The position numbers were made by a program, and so were the translations under genes. A DNA stretch of 64,000 bases from positions 231,415 through 295,414 of the forward strand of contig NZ_JABMJK010000008.1 in NCBI RefSeq assembly GCF_013376005.1. Reading direction: 5' to 3'. The DNA is from Duganella sp. SG902 (GTDB taxonomy: Bacteria > Pseudomonadota > Gammaproteobacteria > Burkholderiales > Burkholderiaceae_D). Below the pieces are notes generated by a model, which did not search any database, was not told the origin of the DNA, and saw nothing but the letters and a program-made list of their open reading frames with translations. The number at the start of each line of letters is the position of its first letter. Position 1 is the first letter of the stretch. This document shows, in pieces, positions 43,249 to 51,798 of the stretch.

Positions 43249-44034
43249 ATGAGTTCCGCGCCGCCCAATCCGAACAACCATCCCGCCGCCGCCAACGCCG
43301 GCGGCGCCGGCGGCTCGTCCCCCACTTTCTCTCCCCTGTATCAGCAAATCAAGGCCCTCATCACGCAGAGCCTGCAGTCCGGCGAATGGAAGCCGGGCGA
43401 GCTGATCCCCAGCGAAGTCGAGCTGGCCAACCGTTTCAAGGTGAGCCAGGGGACCGTGCGCAAGGCGATCGACGAGCTGGCGGCGGAAAACCTGGTGGTG
43501 CGCAAGCAGGGCAAGGGCACCTTCGTCTCCACCCACCACGAGGCGCGCGCGCATTTCCGCTTCCTGCGCCTGATGCCGGACGAGGGCGTGCCGCACTACC
43601 CTGAAAGCAAGTTCATCGAAGTCAAGCGCATGCGCGCGCCGGCCGACGTGGCGCGCCTGCTTGATTTGAAGTCCGGCGACGCCGTCATTTTCATCAAGCG
43701 CGTACAATCATTCGATGCCGTGCCGACCATCGTCGAGGAGCTGTGGCTGCCGGGCCTGACCTTCAAGGGATTGACCGCCGAGCGGCTGGAAGAGTACAAG
43801 GGGCCGATGTACGGCCTGTTCGAGTCCGAATTCGGCACGCGCATGATCCGTGCCACCGAAAAAATCCGCGCCGTCTGCGCCGCCGAGGGCGACGCCGCGC
43901 TGCTGCACATCGCCGTGAACACGCCGCTGCTGGCGTCGGAACGGGTCTCGTTTACCTATGGTGACAAGCCGGTGGAGTTGCGCCGCGGCCTGTATTTGAC
44001 CGAGCGCCACCATTATCACAACGAGTTGAATTGA
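43249..44034 (+). CDS. GntR-family regulator with UTRA domain
   Basis: A regulator of about 261 residues. After a Pro/Ala/Gly-rich disordered tail, the winged helix is FSPLYQQIKALITQSLQSGEWKPGELIPSEVELANRFKVSQGTVRKAIDELAAENLVVRKQGKGTFV in parts. A UTRA ligand-binding domain follows (about 100-255). Its position at the divergent centre of the mdh-citE-like-acnA and sdhCDAB blocks suggests it senses a TCA metabolite and controls them. The start is uncertain: ATG 43249, or the GTG codons at 43231 and 43234, which have a weak AGG. The 206 bp after it up to sdhC hold no gene. Confidence 0.88.
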   Translation: MSSAPPNPNNHPAAANAGGAGGSSPTFSPLYQQIKALITQSLQSGEWKPGELIPSEVELANRFKVSQGTVRKAIDELAAENLVVRKQGKGTFVSTHHEARAHFRFLRLMPDEGVPHYPESKFIEVKRMRAPADVARLLDLKSGDAVIFIKRVQSFDAVPTIVEELWLPGLTFKGLTAERLEEYKGPMYGLFESEFGTRMIRATEKIRAVCAAEGDAALLHIAVNTPLLASERVSFTYGDKPVELRRGLYLTERHHYHNELN

Positions 44035-44241
44035 AGGAGACACAGCGCACACAAAAGGGCGCGTCACACGCCTGTAGCATTGTTGCGCTGATAATACGTT
44101 GAGCTACGGAAAGTGGCCGCCAGCCAGTGTTGCCAAACACTATTTTAGTTATATGTGACAATAGATATTGGTTATGGATGCGGAAATCGGCGAAAATCGC
44201 AGTCTTACCAAATTTTTGTTATAGCCTGAGGAGGTCTTGTT

Positions 44242-44664
44242 ATGTCAGAAGCCGTAAGGGAAGCCCCTAAAAAAGAACGGCCGGAGTTCCGTAACATTCA
44301 CGTTACCGAACTGTCCAACTACCGCATGCCATTGGCTGCCATCGTGTCCATCCTGCACCGTATTTCGGGCGTGGGCATGTTCCTGCTGCTGCCGTTCGTG
44401 CTGTATCTCTTGCAGAATTCGCTGCGTTCCGAGATCTCTTTCGCGTATTACGAAGGTTTCGTCACCTATCCGCTGGTCAAGCTGATCATCCTGGGCCTGT
44501 CGTGGAGCTTCCTGCACCACATGATCGCCGGCATCCGTCACCTGGTGATGGACCTGCACATCGGCCTGGACAAGCACTCGGCACGCAAATCGTCCGCCAC
44601 CGTGCTGGTCATCAGCCTGGTGCTGACCGCCCTGATCGCCCTGAAACTGTTTGGAGTCTTCTGA
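44242..44664 (+). CDS. sdhC: Succinate dehydrogenase cytochrome b556 subunit
   Basis: A 140-residue membrane subunit of complex II that helps bind haem and quinone. Three hydrophobic helices are present, and the signature LSNYRMPLAAIVSILHRISGVGMFLLLPFVL contains the HRxSG motif. His residues in LGLSWSFLHHMIAGIRHLVMDLH provide the haem ligand region. AGGAGG lies 6 nt before the ATG. It is the first gene of sdhCDAB. Confidence 0.95.
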   Translation: MSEAVREAPKKERPEFRNIHVTELSNYRMPLAAIVSILHRISGVGMFLLLPFVLYLLQNSLRSEISFAYYEGFVTYPLVKLIILGLSWSFLHHMIAGIRHLVMDLHIGLDKHSARKSSATVLVISLVLTALIALKLFGVF

Positions 44665-44665
44665 A

Positions 44666-45037
44666 ATGTCCATCAACGATAACGGTATCGGCCCTAAGCG
44701 CCGCGTGGTTGGCGCGTCCTACGGCATGCGCGACTGGCTGGCGCAACGCGTCACCGCAGTCATCATGGTGCTGTACACCGCCACCCTGGTCCTGTCCTTC
44801 CTGAGCGGCCAGAACTTTACCTATGAAGGCTGGGCCGGCCTGTTCGCCCAGCAGTGGTTCAAGCTGGTGACCGCCGTCACCCTGATCGGCCTGTTCTACC
44901 ACGCCTGGGTGGGCATGCGCGACGTCTGGATGGACTATGTGCGCGCCGTCGGCCTGCGCCTGACCCTGCAAATCGCCACCATCGCCTGGCTGATCGGTTG
45001 CGCCGTGTGGTCGATTCAAATTATCTGGAGTGTGTAA
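44666..45037 (+). CDS. sdhD: Succinate dehydrogenase membrane anchor subunit
   Basis: A 123-residue protein with three transmembrane helices that anchors the catalytic dimer and contributes haem/quinone residues. It contains GASYGMRDWLAQRVTAVIMVLYTATLVLSFL and the later GLFYHAWVGMRDVWMDYV (haem His, Arg/Asp). The ATG at 44666 overlaps the end of sdhC by one base pair neighbourhood and has GGAG upstream; a longer TTG-start reading is rejected. Confidence 0.93.
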   Translation: MSINDNGIGPKRRVVGASYGMRDWLAQRVTAVIMVLYTATLVLSFLSGQNFTYEGWAGLFAQQWFKLVTAVTLIGLFYHAWVGMRDVWMDYVRAVGLRLTLQIATIAWLIGCAVWSIQIIWSV

Positions 45038-45039
45038 TC

Positions 45040-46818
45040 GTGGCAGCTATCAAATCTGCAATCCCTACCCGCCGCTTTGACGCGGTAATCGTCGGCGCCG
45101 GCGGCTCCGGCATGCGCGCATCGCTGCAACTGGCCGAGGCCGGCCTGAACGTGGCTGTTCTCTCCAAAGTGTTCCCGACCCGTTCCCACACCGTGGCGGC
45201 GCAGGGCGGCATCGGCGCCTCGCTGGGCAATATGGCCGAGGACAACTGGTTCTGGCACATGTTCGACACCGTCAAGGGTGGCGACTACCTGGGCGACCAG
45301 GACGCGATTGAATTCATGTGCCGCGAAGCACCGAAGGTCGTGTACGAGCTGGAACACTTCGGCATGCCGTTCGACCGCAACCCGGACGGCACCATCTACC
45401 AGCGTCCGTTCGGCGGCCACACCGCCAACTTCGGTGAAAAAGCCGTGCAGCGCGCCTGCGCCGCGGCCGACCGTACCGGCCACGCCCTGCTGCACACCCT
45501 GTACCAGCGCAACGTGCGCGCCCGCACCCACTTCTTCGTCGAGTGGATGGCGCTGGACCTGATCCGCGACGCCGAGGGCGACGTGGTTGGCGTGGTGGCC
45601 TTGGAAATGGAAACCGGCGAAGTCATGATGCTGGAAGCCAAGACCACCATCTTCGCCACCGGCGGCGCCGGCCGTATCTTCGCGGCCTCGACCAACGCCT
45701 TCATCAACACCGGCGACGGCATGGGCATGGCGGCACGCGCCGGCCTGCCGCTGCAGGACATGGAATTCTGGCAGTTCCACCCGACCGGCGTGGCCGGCGC
45801 GGGCGTGCTGATCACCGAGGGTGTGCGCGGTGAAGGCGGTATCCTGATCAACTCGGAAGGCGAGCGCTTCATGGAGCGTTACGCGCCTACCCTGAAAGAC
45901 CTGGCGCCGCGCGACTTCGTGTCCCGCTCGATGGACCAGGAAATCAAGGAAGGCCGCGGCTGCGGTCCGAACAAGGACCACGTCATGCTGGACCTGCGCC
46001 ACATCGGCAAGGACACCATCGAGAAGCGCCTGCCGTCGATTCTGGAAATCGGCCACAAGTTCGCCAACGTCGACGCCACCAAGGAACCGATCCCTGTCGT
46101 GCCGACCATCCACTACCAGATGGGCGGTATTCCAACCAACATCCACGGTCAGGTGGTCACGCCGAACGGCGACGGCACCCAGAAAGTGGTCAACGGCCTG
46201 TACGCGATCGGCGAATGCGCCTGCGTCTCGGTGCACGGCGCCAACCGCCTGGGCACCAACTCGCTGCTGGACCTGGTGGTGTTCGGCCGCGCGGCCGGCA
46301 ACCACGTGGTCGCGTCGAACCTCAAGCAGAAAGAGAACAAGCCGCTGCCGAAAGACGCGGCCGACTTCGCGCTGGACCGTCTGAACAAGCTGGAAACCTC
46401 GACCGGCGGCGAAAAAGTGCAGGGCGTGGCCAACGACATCCGCGCCTCGATGCAGAAGTACTGCGGCGTGTTCCGCACCGACGACATGCTGCAGAAGGGC
46501 GTCGAAGAGATCATGAAGCTGGACGAGCGCCGCAAGCACGTCTCGTTCAAGGACAAGTCCAAGGTGTTCAACACCGCCCGCGTGGAAGCGCTGGAGCTGG
46601 ACAACCTGATCGAAACCGCCAAGGCGACCATCGTGTCGGCGGCGGCCCGCAAGGAATCGCGCGGCGCCCACGCCCACAACGACTTCCCGCAGCGCGACGA
46701 CGACAACTGGATGAAGCACACCCTGTGGTACTCGGAAGGCAACCGCCTCGAATACAAGGCGGTCGTGACCAAGCCGCTGACGGTTGATACCTTCAAACCG
46801 AAACCACGTACTTTCTAA
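45040..46818 (+). CDS. sdhA: Succinate dehydrogenase flavoprotein subunit
   Basis: A 592-residue FAD-containing catalytic subunit that oxidises succinate to fumarate. The dinucleotide fold is VIVGAGGSGMRASLQLAEAG; the covalent FAD His is in RSHTVAAQGG; the active-site region includes HPTGVAGAGVLITEGVRGEGG and ARDFVSRSMDQEI-like RDFVSRSM. The start is GTG at 45040, two bases after the sdhD stop, with GGAG upstream; no ATG fits. It is translationally coupled within the sdh operon. Confidence 0.95.
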   Translation: MAAIKSAIPTRRFDAVIVGAGGSGMRASLQLAEAGLNVAVLSKVFPTRSHTVAAQGGIGASLGNMAEDNWFWHMFDTVKGGDYLGDQDAIEFMCREAPKVVYELEHFGMPFDRNPDGTIYQRPFGGHTANFGEKAVQRACAAADRTGHALLHTLYQRNVRARTHFFVEWMALDLIRDAEGDVVGVVALEMETGEVMMLEAKTTIFATGGAGRIFAASTNAFINTGDGMGMAARAGLPLQDMEFWQFHPTGVAGAGVLITEGVRGEGGILINSEGERFMERYAPTLKDLAPRDFVSRSMDQEIKEGRGCGPNKDHVMLDLRHIGKDTIEKRLPSILEIGHKFANVDATKEPIPVVPTIHYQMGGIPTNIHGQVVTPNGDGTQKVVNGLYAIGECACVSVHGANRLGTNSLLDLVVFGRAAGNHVVASNLKQKENKPLPKDAADFALDRLNKLETSTGGEKVQGVANDIRASMQKYCGVFRTDDMLQKGVEEIMKLDERRKHVSFKDKSKVFNTARVEALELDNLIETAKATIVSAAARKESRGAHAHNDFPQRDDDNWMKHTLWYSEGNRLEYKAVVTKPLTVDTFKPKPRTF

Positions 46819-46830
46819 GGCTATATCAAC

Positions 46831-47541
46831 ATGGCACGCACTCTTAAACTGAAAATTTACCGTTACGATCCGGACCAGGACGCCAAGCCGTACATGCAGG
46901 ACGTGACTGTCGAGCTGAAAGACACCGACAAGATGCTGCTGGACGCCCTGCAGCGCATCAAGTCCGACGTCGACGACTCGCTGGCCCTGCGCCGCTCGTG
47001 CCGCGAAGGCGTGTGCGGTTCGGACGCGATGAACATCAACGGCAAGAACGGCCTGGCCTGCACCACCAACCTGAACGAGCTGACCGAGCCTATCGTGCTG
47101 CGTCCGCTGCCAGGCCTGCCGGTGATCCGCGACCTGATCGTCGACATGACCCAGTTCTTCAAGCAGTACGACTCGATCAAGCCTTACCTGATCAACGATT
47201 CGATCCGTCCTGAGAAGGAACGCCTGCAAACCCCGGAACAGCGCGAGGAGCTGGACGGCCTGTACGAGTGCATCCTGTGCGCGTGCTGCTCGACCTCCTG
47301 CCCGTCGTTCTGGTGGAACCCGGACAAGTTCGTCGGCCCGGCCGGCCTGCTGCAAGCCTACCGCTTCATCGCCGACTCGCGCGACGAAGCCACCGGCCAG
47401 CGCCTGGACAACCTGGAAGACCCGTACCGCCTGTTCCGCTGCCACTCGATCATGAACTGCGTCGACGTCTGCCCGAAAGGTCTGAACCCGAACAAGGCGA
47501 TCGGCAAGATCAAAGAGTTGATGGTACGCCGCGCGATCTAA
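46831..47541 (+). CDS. sdhB: Succinate dehydrogenase iron-sulfur subunit
   Basis: A 236-residue electron-transfer subunit. The [2Fe-2S] site is SCREGVCGSDAMNINGKNGLAC; the [4Fe-4S] and [3Fe-4S] sites are in CILCACCSTSCPSFWWN and CHSIMNCVDVCPKGLNP. It passes electrons from SdhA to quinone. The start is 12 nt after sdhA. A REP-like element begins 9 nt after the stop. Confidence 0.96.
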   Translation: MARTLKLKIYRYDPDQDAKPYMQDVTVELKDTDKMLLDALQRIKSDVDDSLALRRSCREGVCGSDAMNINGKNGLACTTNLNELTEPIVLRPLPGLPVIRDLIVDMTQFFKQYDSIKPYLINDSIRPEKERLQTPEQREELDGLYECILCACCSTSCPSFWWNPDKFVGPAGLLQAYRFIADSRDEATGQRLDNLEDPYRLFRCHSIMNCVDVCPKGLNPNKAIGKIKELMVRRAI

Positions 47542-47550
47542 GTAGGCCCC

Positions 47551-47611
47551 GTCGTTCCCGCGCAGGCGGGAACCCATGCTGAGTATGGATTCCCGCCTGC
47601 GCGGGAATGAC
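47551..47611. repeat. REP-like palindromic element between sdhB and sdhE
   Basis: Two 27-bp arms with two mismatches and loop GCTGAGT, almost identical in structure to 11027-11087. It lies 9 nt after sdhB and 24 nt before sdhE, inside an otherwise co-transcribed set, and may change the sdhB/sdhE transcript ratio. Confidence 0.85.
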
Positions 47612-47635
47612 GGTTAAGTGTAGAGTAGCAAAATT

Positions 47636-47917
47636 ATGACTGAAACGAACCCTTCTGCGCATCAGTCCGACCCAGCCAACCGCGCCCGCCTGCGCTGGCG
47701 CGCCCGCCGGGGTCTGCTGGAAAACGACATCATCCTGACCCGTTTTCTGGATGCGCATGAAACCGAATTGACCGACGACGAAGTGGACGCACTCACGCGG
47801 CTCCTCGACTTGTCGGACAATGCCCTGATGGATCTGGTACTGGCCCGTAAAGAGCCGGAAGGCGAGATCGATCTGCCGCACGTGCATGCGCTGCTGCAGC
47901 GGTTGCGCCTGGCCTAG
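47636..47917 (+). CDS. sdhE: FAD assembly factor SdhE
   Basis: A 93-residue small cytoplasmic protein that promotes covalent flavinylation of SdhA. The diagnostic motif is RLRWRARRGLLENDIILTRFL (RGxxE type), followed by the acidic helix region LTDDEVDALTRLLDLSDNALMDLVL. Position between sdhB and gltA is the standard betaproteobacterial arrangement. Confidence 0.9.
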   Translation: MTETNPSAHQSDPANRARLRWRARRGLLENDIILTRFLDAHETELTDDEVDALTRLLDLSDNALMDLVLARKEPEGEIDLPHVHALLQRLRLA

Positions 47918-47969
47918 TAGCACACCCAGTTTCTTTTACTTGCATCATCTCTCCAAGAAGGAAGAGTCC

Positions 47970-49271
47970 ATGAACATCTCTGATAACAAAGCCACTCTCT
48001 CGTTTTCCGATGGCAGCCCAGCGGTTGAATTCCCGATCTACAAAGGCACCGTCGGTCCTGACGTGATCGACATCCGCAAGCTGTACGGCGCCACCGGCAA
48101 GTTCACCTACGACCCCGGCTTCATGTCGACCGCGTCGTGCAACTCGTCGATCACCTACATCGACGGCGACAAGGGCGAGCTGCAATACCGCGGCTACCCG
48201 ATCGAACAGCTGGCCGTGAACGCCGACTTCATGGAATCGTGCTACCTGCTGCTGAACGGCGAACTGCCGAACGCGGCGCAGAAGAAAGAGTTCGTTGAAA
48301 CCGTGTCCAAGCACACCATGGTGCACGAGCAGATGCAATTCTTCTTCCGCGGCTTCCGCCGCGACGCGCACCCGATGTCGGTGCTGGTGGGTACGGTCGG
48401 CGCGCTGGCCTCGTTCTACCACGACTCGCTGGACATCAACGACGCCAAGCAGCGTGAAATCTCGGCCATCCGCCTGATCGCCAAGATGCCGACCCTGGTC
48501 GCCATGGCCTACAAGTACTCGATCGGCCAGCCGTTCATGTACCCGCGCAACGACCTGTCGTACTCGGCCAACTTCATGCGCATGATGTTCGGCAACCCAT
48601 GCGAAGAATACAAGGTCAACGACGTGCTGGTGCGCGCGCTGGACCGCATCCTGATCCTGCACGCCGACCACGAGCAGAACGCGTCGACCTCGACCGTCCG
48701 TCTGGCCGGTTCGTCGGGCGCCAACCCGTTCGCCTGTATCGCAGCCGGCATCGCCTGCCTGTGGGGCCCTGCCCACGGCGGCGCCAACGAGGCGGCCCTG
48801 ACCATGCTGAAGGAAATCGGCTCGGTCGAGAACATTCCTGCCTTCATCGCCCAGGTGAAAGACAAGAACTCGGGCGTGAAGCTGATGGGCTTCGGTCACC
48901 GCGTGTACAAGAACTTCGACCCGCGCGCCAAGCTGATGCGCGAAACCTGCTACGAGGTGCTGAACGAGCTGGGCCTGCAGGACGACCCGCTGTTCAAGCT
49001 GGCGATGGAACTGGAAAAGATCGCGCTGAACGACGAATACTTCGTCTCGCGCAAGCTGTACCCGAACGTCGACTTCTACTCTGGCATCGTGCAATCGGCG
49101 CTGGGCATTCCAGTGTCGCTGTTCACCGGCATCTTCGCGATGGCGCGCACCATCGGCTGGATCGCCCAGTGGAACGAAATGATCGCCGATCCGGAACAGA
49201 AGATCGGCCGTCCACGCCAACTGTTCATCGGCTCGGCCACCCGCGACGTGCCGCCGCTGGACAAGCGTTAA
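47970..49271 (+). CDS. gltA: Citrate synthase
   Basis: A 433-residue hexameric type II enzyme joining oxaloacetate and acetyl-CoA. Features include FMSTASCNSSITYIDGDKGELQYRGYPIEQLA in parts, the catalytic His in LWGPAHGGANEAAL and in GFGHRVYKNFDPRA, and the Asp region NVDFYSG. ATG 47970 is chosen for AAGGAAGAG upstream; the frame extends into the sdhE end but without family motifs. A terminator follows immediately, separating it from the genes before odhA. Confidence 0.96.
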   Translation: MNISDNKATLSFSDGSPAVEFPIYKGTVGPDVIDIRKLYGATGKFTYDPGFMSTASCNSSITYIDGDKGELQYRGYPIEQLAVNADFMESCYLLLNGELPNAAQKKEFVETVSKHTMVHEQMQFFFRGFRRDAHPMSVLVGTVGALASFYHDSLDINDAKQREISAIRLIAKMPTLVAMAYKYSIGQPFMYPRNDLSYSANFMRMMFGNPCEEYKVNDVLVRALDRILILHADHEQNASTSTVRLAGSSGANPFACIAAGIACLWGPAHGGANEAALTMLKEIGSVENIPAFIAQVKDKNSGVKLMGFGHRVYKNFDPRAKLMRETCYEVLNELGLQDDPLFKLAMELEKIALNDEYFVSRKLYPNVDFYSGIVQSALGIPVSLFTGIFAMARTIGWIAQWNEMIADPEQKIGRPRQLFIGSATRDVPPLDKR

Positions 49272-49283
49272 TCCATTAGCGGA

Positions 49284-49625
49284 TCAGGAAAAACGGGCTG
49301 AGGCCCGTTTTTTTTCGCGCCTGCTCAGCAGGTAGGCTGGTATGCCCCAGAACAGCATGCCCACGTAAAACATCGGCGTGATAAACACGGTCACCGCCAC
49401 CAGACCCCTTAAGCCATCGTACCAGCCCAGTGCAGTGACAGGAATGTGTGCCAGCGGCGCATACATGACCGCCCGCCACGGGATGGCATATTTGTCTGCC
49501 TGCGGCGACTTGCCATCTCCCATTTCCTGCATTGCCCGCAGCTCCCTAATCAAGAATAGGCCCAGCGCGGCAAGACCGAGCGCAAGCAAGATCAGCTCGG
49601 TAATGGAGACAGAAGAAATGCTCAC
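49284..49625 (-). CDS. Small membrane protein of unknown function
   Basis: A 113-residue protein with one N-terminal helix (ITELILLALGLAALGLFLI), a short soluble stretch, and two more hydrophobic segments (about 55-100), ending in a basic tail. The start is GTG at 49625, overlapping the stop codon of the GST pseudogene by one codon (GTGA), so it was probably translated as the second gene of that operon. The family is not recognised. Its 3' end contains the gltA terminator. Confidence 0.6.
   Translation of the reverse strand: MSISSVSITELILLALGLAALGLFLIRELRAMQEMGDGKSPQADKYAIPWRAVMYAPLAHIPVTALGWYDGLRGLVAVTVFITPMFYVGMLFWGIPAYLLSRREKKRASARFS
49293..49315 (+). terminator. Intrinsic terminator after gltA
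   Basis: ACGGGC/GCCCGT with a TGAG loop followed by a long T-run, about 21 nt past the gltA stop. The sequence also encodes the C-terminal codons of the opposite-strand membrane-protein gene, which ends at 49284. Confidence 0.9.
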
Positions 49626-49927
49626 GCCTGCTCCGGCCGGGTGTTGAATGCCAACTGATCTGCGAAGGCCCGATGGTATGCCGGGCGCGCCTCGCCACGG
49701 GCGACGTAGGCGGCCAGGCTGGGGAACTCATCCAGAAGGCCCGACGGTCTTGACCTCTGCAGTACCGAGATCTGGTCAGGTCGCCGGCGCTAAAGTCACC
49801 ATCCAGTCATGCGGCAGCACCGAGCCGCGCGGCCGGCTTCTTCCAGCGCCCAGCGTACGCGGGTGTCGCGCGCCAGTCCCTTGCCGCCGTCGGGCGAGCG
49901 GTCGAAGGCGGTGATCGTGATCGTCAT
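49622..49927 (-). pseudogene. Decayed glutathione S-transferase gene
   Basis: On the minus strand, an ATG with AGGAG upstream (49927) encodes MTITITAFDRSPDGGKGLARD and then TRVRWALEEAGR, a typical GST N-terminus. A sudden jump then leads to GAAA-stop-LDGDFSAGDLT, resembling the GST C-domain WLDGDFSAGDL with Trp changed to a stop. After a frameshift comes ISVLQRSRPSGLLDEFPSLAAY and VARGEARPAYHRAFADQLAF, a typical GST end. Roughly the middle half of the gene is therefore missing, with a nonsense codon and a frameshift on top. It is certainly non-functional as a GST. The protein identity rests on recognised family motifs at both ends. Confidence 0.85.
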
Positions 49928-50001
49928 GGGCATCTCCTCAAATGTCGTTCCTGCTATGACGACGAACGGGCGATCGTGAAATCGACCTGCTCAGCTAAAA
50001 A

Positions 50002-50337
50002 TCAGGCTTTGTTTTCCTGGAGAAGCAGGTGGAAGACTGCGCGGCTGTTGTCGTCGATGCGCAGGAACTGCACGCCGGTTTTGAAGCCCAGTTCGGCGTC
50101 GGGGTCGCTGTAGACCACTTGTCCCATGGCCAGCACGTCGTGGTCGGTGTTGCCCAGCTGGACCTTGAAGGAGACGGCGCAGTATTGCGCCAGGCGGATT
50201 TGGCTTTCAGTTTGCAGGCTGATGCCGCCGTGCGACAGGTCCAGCGTATGGACCTCGTGGCGGCTTTCGTCGGTCATGGTCAGCACGGCTGGCTGGCGCA
50301 CGGCGTGGCGCCGTGCTGTGCGGGCTTTCTGCGTCAT
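50002..50337 (-). CDS. PilZ-domain protein
   Basis: A 111-residue single-domain protein. The c-di-GMP binding residues appear as RRHAVRQPA (RxxxR) near the N-terminus and DLSHGGISL (D/NxSxxG) about 20 residues later. The rest is the six-strand PilZ barrel. It likely works as an effector of cyclic di-GMP signalling in motility or surface behaviour; no partner gene is adjacent. Confidence 0.88.
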   Translation of the reverse strand: MTQKARTARRHAVRQPAVLTMTDESRHEVHTLDLSHGGISLQTESQIRLAQYCAVSFKVQLGNTDHDVLAMGQVVYSDPDAELGFKTGVQFLRIDDNSRAVFHLLLQENKA

Positions 50338-50399
50338 GGTGCGGACAGAAGTTGGATTGAGAAAAGAATATCACAATCCGGGATGCCCGCCAGCCAGGA

Positions 50400-50699
50400 T
50401 CAGCGCGGTGTCGCGGGGCGATCGAAATGCAGCATGTGTTCGACATGCACCTTGATGCCGTTGTTCAGGCTGGCCAACGCCTTGCGCAAGGCGCGCGCCG
50501 AGGCCTCGCCGATGCCGCCCACGGTGATGCTGTGCTCATAACAGCCGCCGCGCCGCAGGATCAGCCATTTGTCGATGCGCGCCTCGGCGCTTTTCAACGT
50601 CGTTTCCAGCTGGCTGGCGGCGGGTTCGTTGGCGCCCAATTGCAGATGGAAGGTGTGCGTCATGCGGAACTGGGTATCGAGGGAAGTGTGCGTGCTCAT
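50400..50699 (-). CDS. Small alpha/beta protein of unknown function
   Basis: A 99-residue protein reading FHLQLGANEPAASQLETTLKSAEARIDKWLILRRGGCYEHSITVGGIGEASARALRKALASLNNGIKVHVEHMLHF in parts. The alternation of strands and helices suggests a small ferredoxin-like fold, and KVHVEHML recalls small metal- or ligand-binding domains. I do not recognise the family. Just over 210 bp upstream of it contain an 18-bp palindrome but no other gene. Confidence 0.6.
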   Translation of the reverse strand: MSTHTSLDTQFRMTHTFHLQLGANEPAASQLETTLKSAEARIDKWLILRRGGCYEHSITVGGIGEASARALRKALASLNNGIKVHVEHMLHFDRPATPR

Positions 50700-50845
50700 G
50701 GTTTCTCCTGAAAGCTTGGCTCGATTCGGAGCAAACCATGTGCGCCCGCTTCGTTGCCGTTAAAAGGCCGCATCGCCACAAAGGGCATCCACCTTGCCCG
50801 GGGAGGCAGGTTGGCGTCGGATAACCGACTCTTGATGCATAAATA

Positions 50846-50863
50846 AATTCGTTATAACGAATT
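50846..50863. promoter_or_regulatory. 18-bp perfect palindrome
   Basis: AATTCGTTATAACGAATT is perfectly symmetric and lies about 150 bp before the start of the 50400-50699 gene and close to the end of the 50911-51321 gene, both on the minus strand. A TTGAAC -35-like sequence on the minus strand is nearby. It is probably an operator for an unidentified dimeric regulator. Confidence 0.55.
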
Positions 50864-50910
50864 CGAGTTCAATATAGCGGAAAACGTCCAAGAGGGCAAT
50901 AGGCAGGAAA

Positions 50911-51321
50911 TCAACTTGCGCGGTTGCGGCGGTCCGGACGCAGCACCAGCAGCCACCAGCACAGCACGCCGATGGTCAGCTGCGGCAGGTTGTAGAGGAA
51001 CTTATCCAGGGTGACATCGCGCCGCTGCGGCCAGACGCTGTTCGCGGTCTCGGCGATGATGTTGGTGTGATAGAAGCAGGCCGCCAGCAGGAACAGCGCG
51101 GCCACGCCCCAGATCGCCGGCAGGCTGGTCACCCGACGGCGCAGCAGCGAGGCAAACGGATACACCAGCACGCAGCAGAACACATAGGCAAACAGGTTGA
51201 CCGGCAGGTTGGCCAAATCAAAGTGTGGCAGCACGACCGGCACGGCGCAAATCGCCACCGCCAGCATGATTGCAATAACGGGATGAGCCTGTTCCGGCCA
51301 AGTCGAGAGGTGGTTGTTCAT
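50911..51321 (-). CDS. Four-helix membrane protein of unknown function
   Basis: A 136-residue protein with about four transmembrane helices (HPVIAIMLAVAICAVPVVLPHF, LPVNLFAYVFCCVLVYPFASLL, AIWGVAALFLLAACFYHTNII, LPQLTIGVLCWWLLVL). No family recognised. Located alone in the accessory stretch. Confidence 0.65.
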   Translation of the reverse strand: MNNHLSTWPEQAHPVIAIMLAVAICAVPVVLPHFDLANLPVNLFAYVFCCVLVYPFASLLRRRVTSLPAIWGVAALFLLAACFYHTNIIAETANSVWPQRRDVTLDKFLYNLPQLTIGVLCWWLLVLRPDRRNRAS

Positions 51322-51436
51322 TATGAAACGCGTGATGAAAGGGCACTATTGTAGCTTTGGATAGCGGCGGCCCCACGGAACTTAATGCTGAGTCGCGAGT
51401 CGAACTCGTATTCTGTTTTTAAGCAGGGAGAGCGTC

Positions 51437-51775
51437 ATGGATATTTTGGCCACTGAACCGCTCATGCGGCAGTATGGAGTTTCGGAGGATTCTATTGCCA
51501 AACTTCGAGAGGCTGCGGCAAATGTTCCAGCGGGGGGATTGCTCAGCTGGGGGGCGACGCCTGTCATCGCGGGCCTCAACGCAGCTGAGAGCGAGTTGCT
51601 GTTAATACGAATGCTGGAGCGTCTGGCAGAACGTTTGGAGGCTAAGTTAGACGATCACGATGTGCCTGAGCTGGTGGGCATGCCGAGTGTCGACGAGTTA
51701 TTGGCCAAGATTAGCAACCCGCAGGTTGCGATCATACTACGAGATGCCTGCGCGCGACTTGACGCCGACAGGTAA
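51437..51775 (+). CDS. Unknown helical protein in A/T-richer island
   Basis: A 112-residue, mostly helical acidic protein: EPLMRQYGVSEDSIAKLREAAANVPAGGLLSWGATPVI, then LIRMLERLAERLEAKL. GGGAGAG precedes the ATG. Codon use is visibly less G/C-biased than its neighbours (many codons ending in A or T), suggesting recent acquisition. Another unknown gene follows after 23 nt, so they form a pair. No family recognised. Confidence 0.6.
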   Translation: MDILATEPLMRQYGVSEDSIAKLREAAANVPAGGLLSWGATPVIAGLNAAESELLLIRMLERLAERLEAKLDDHDVPELVGMPSVDELLAKISNPQVAIILRDACARLDADR

Positions 51776-51798
51776 AGGCGCTCGATGAGCGATGCAAA

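Noticed and set aside
44035..44241. A named promoter or riboswitch before sdhC
   Set aside because: Several weak TTGCCA/TATGTG matches exist, but none stands out, and no conserved RNA fold is recognisable.
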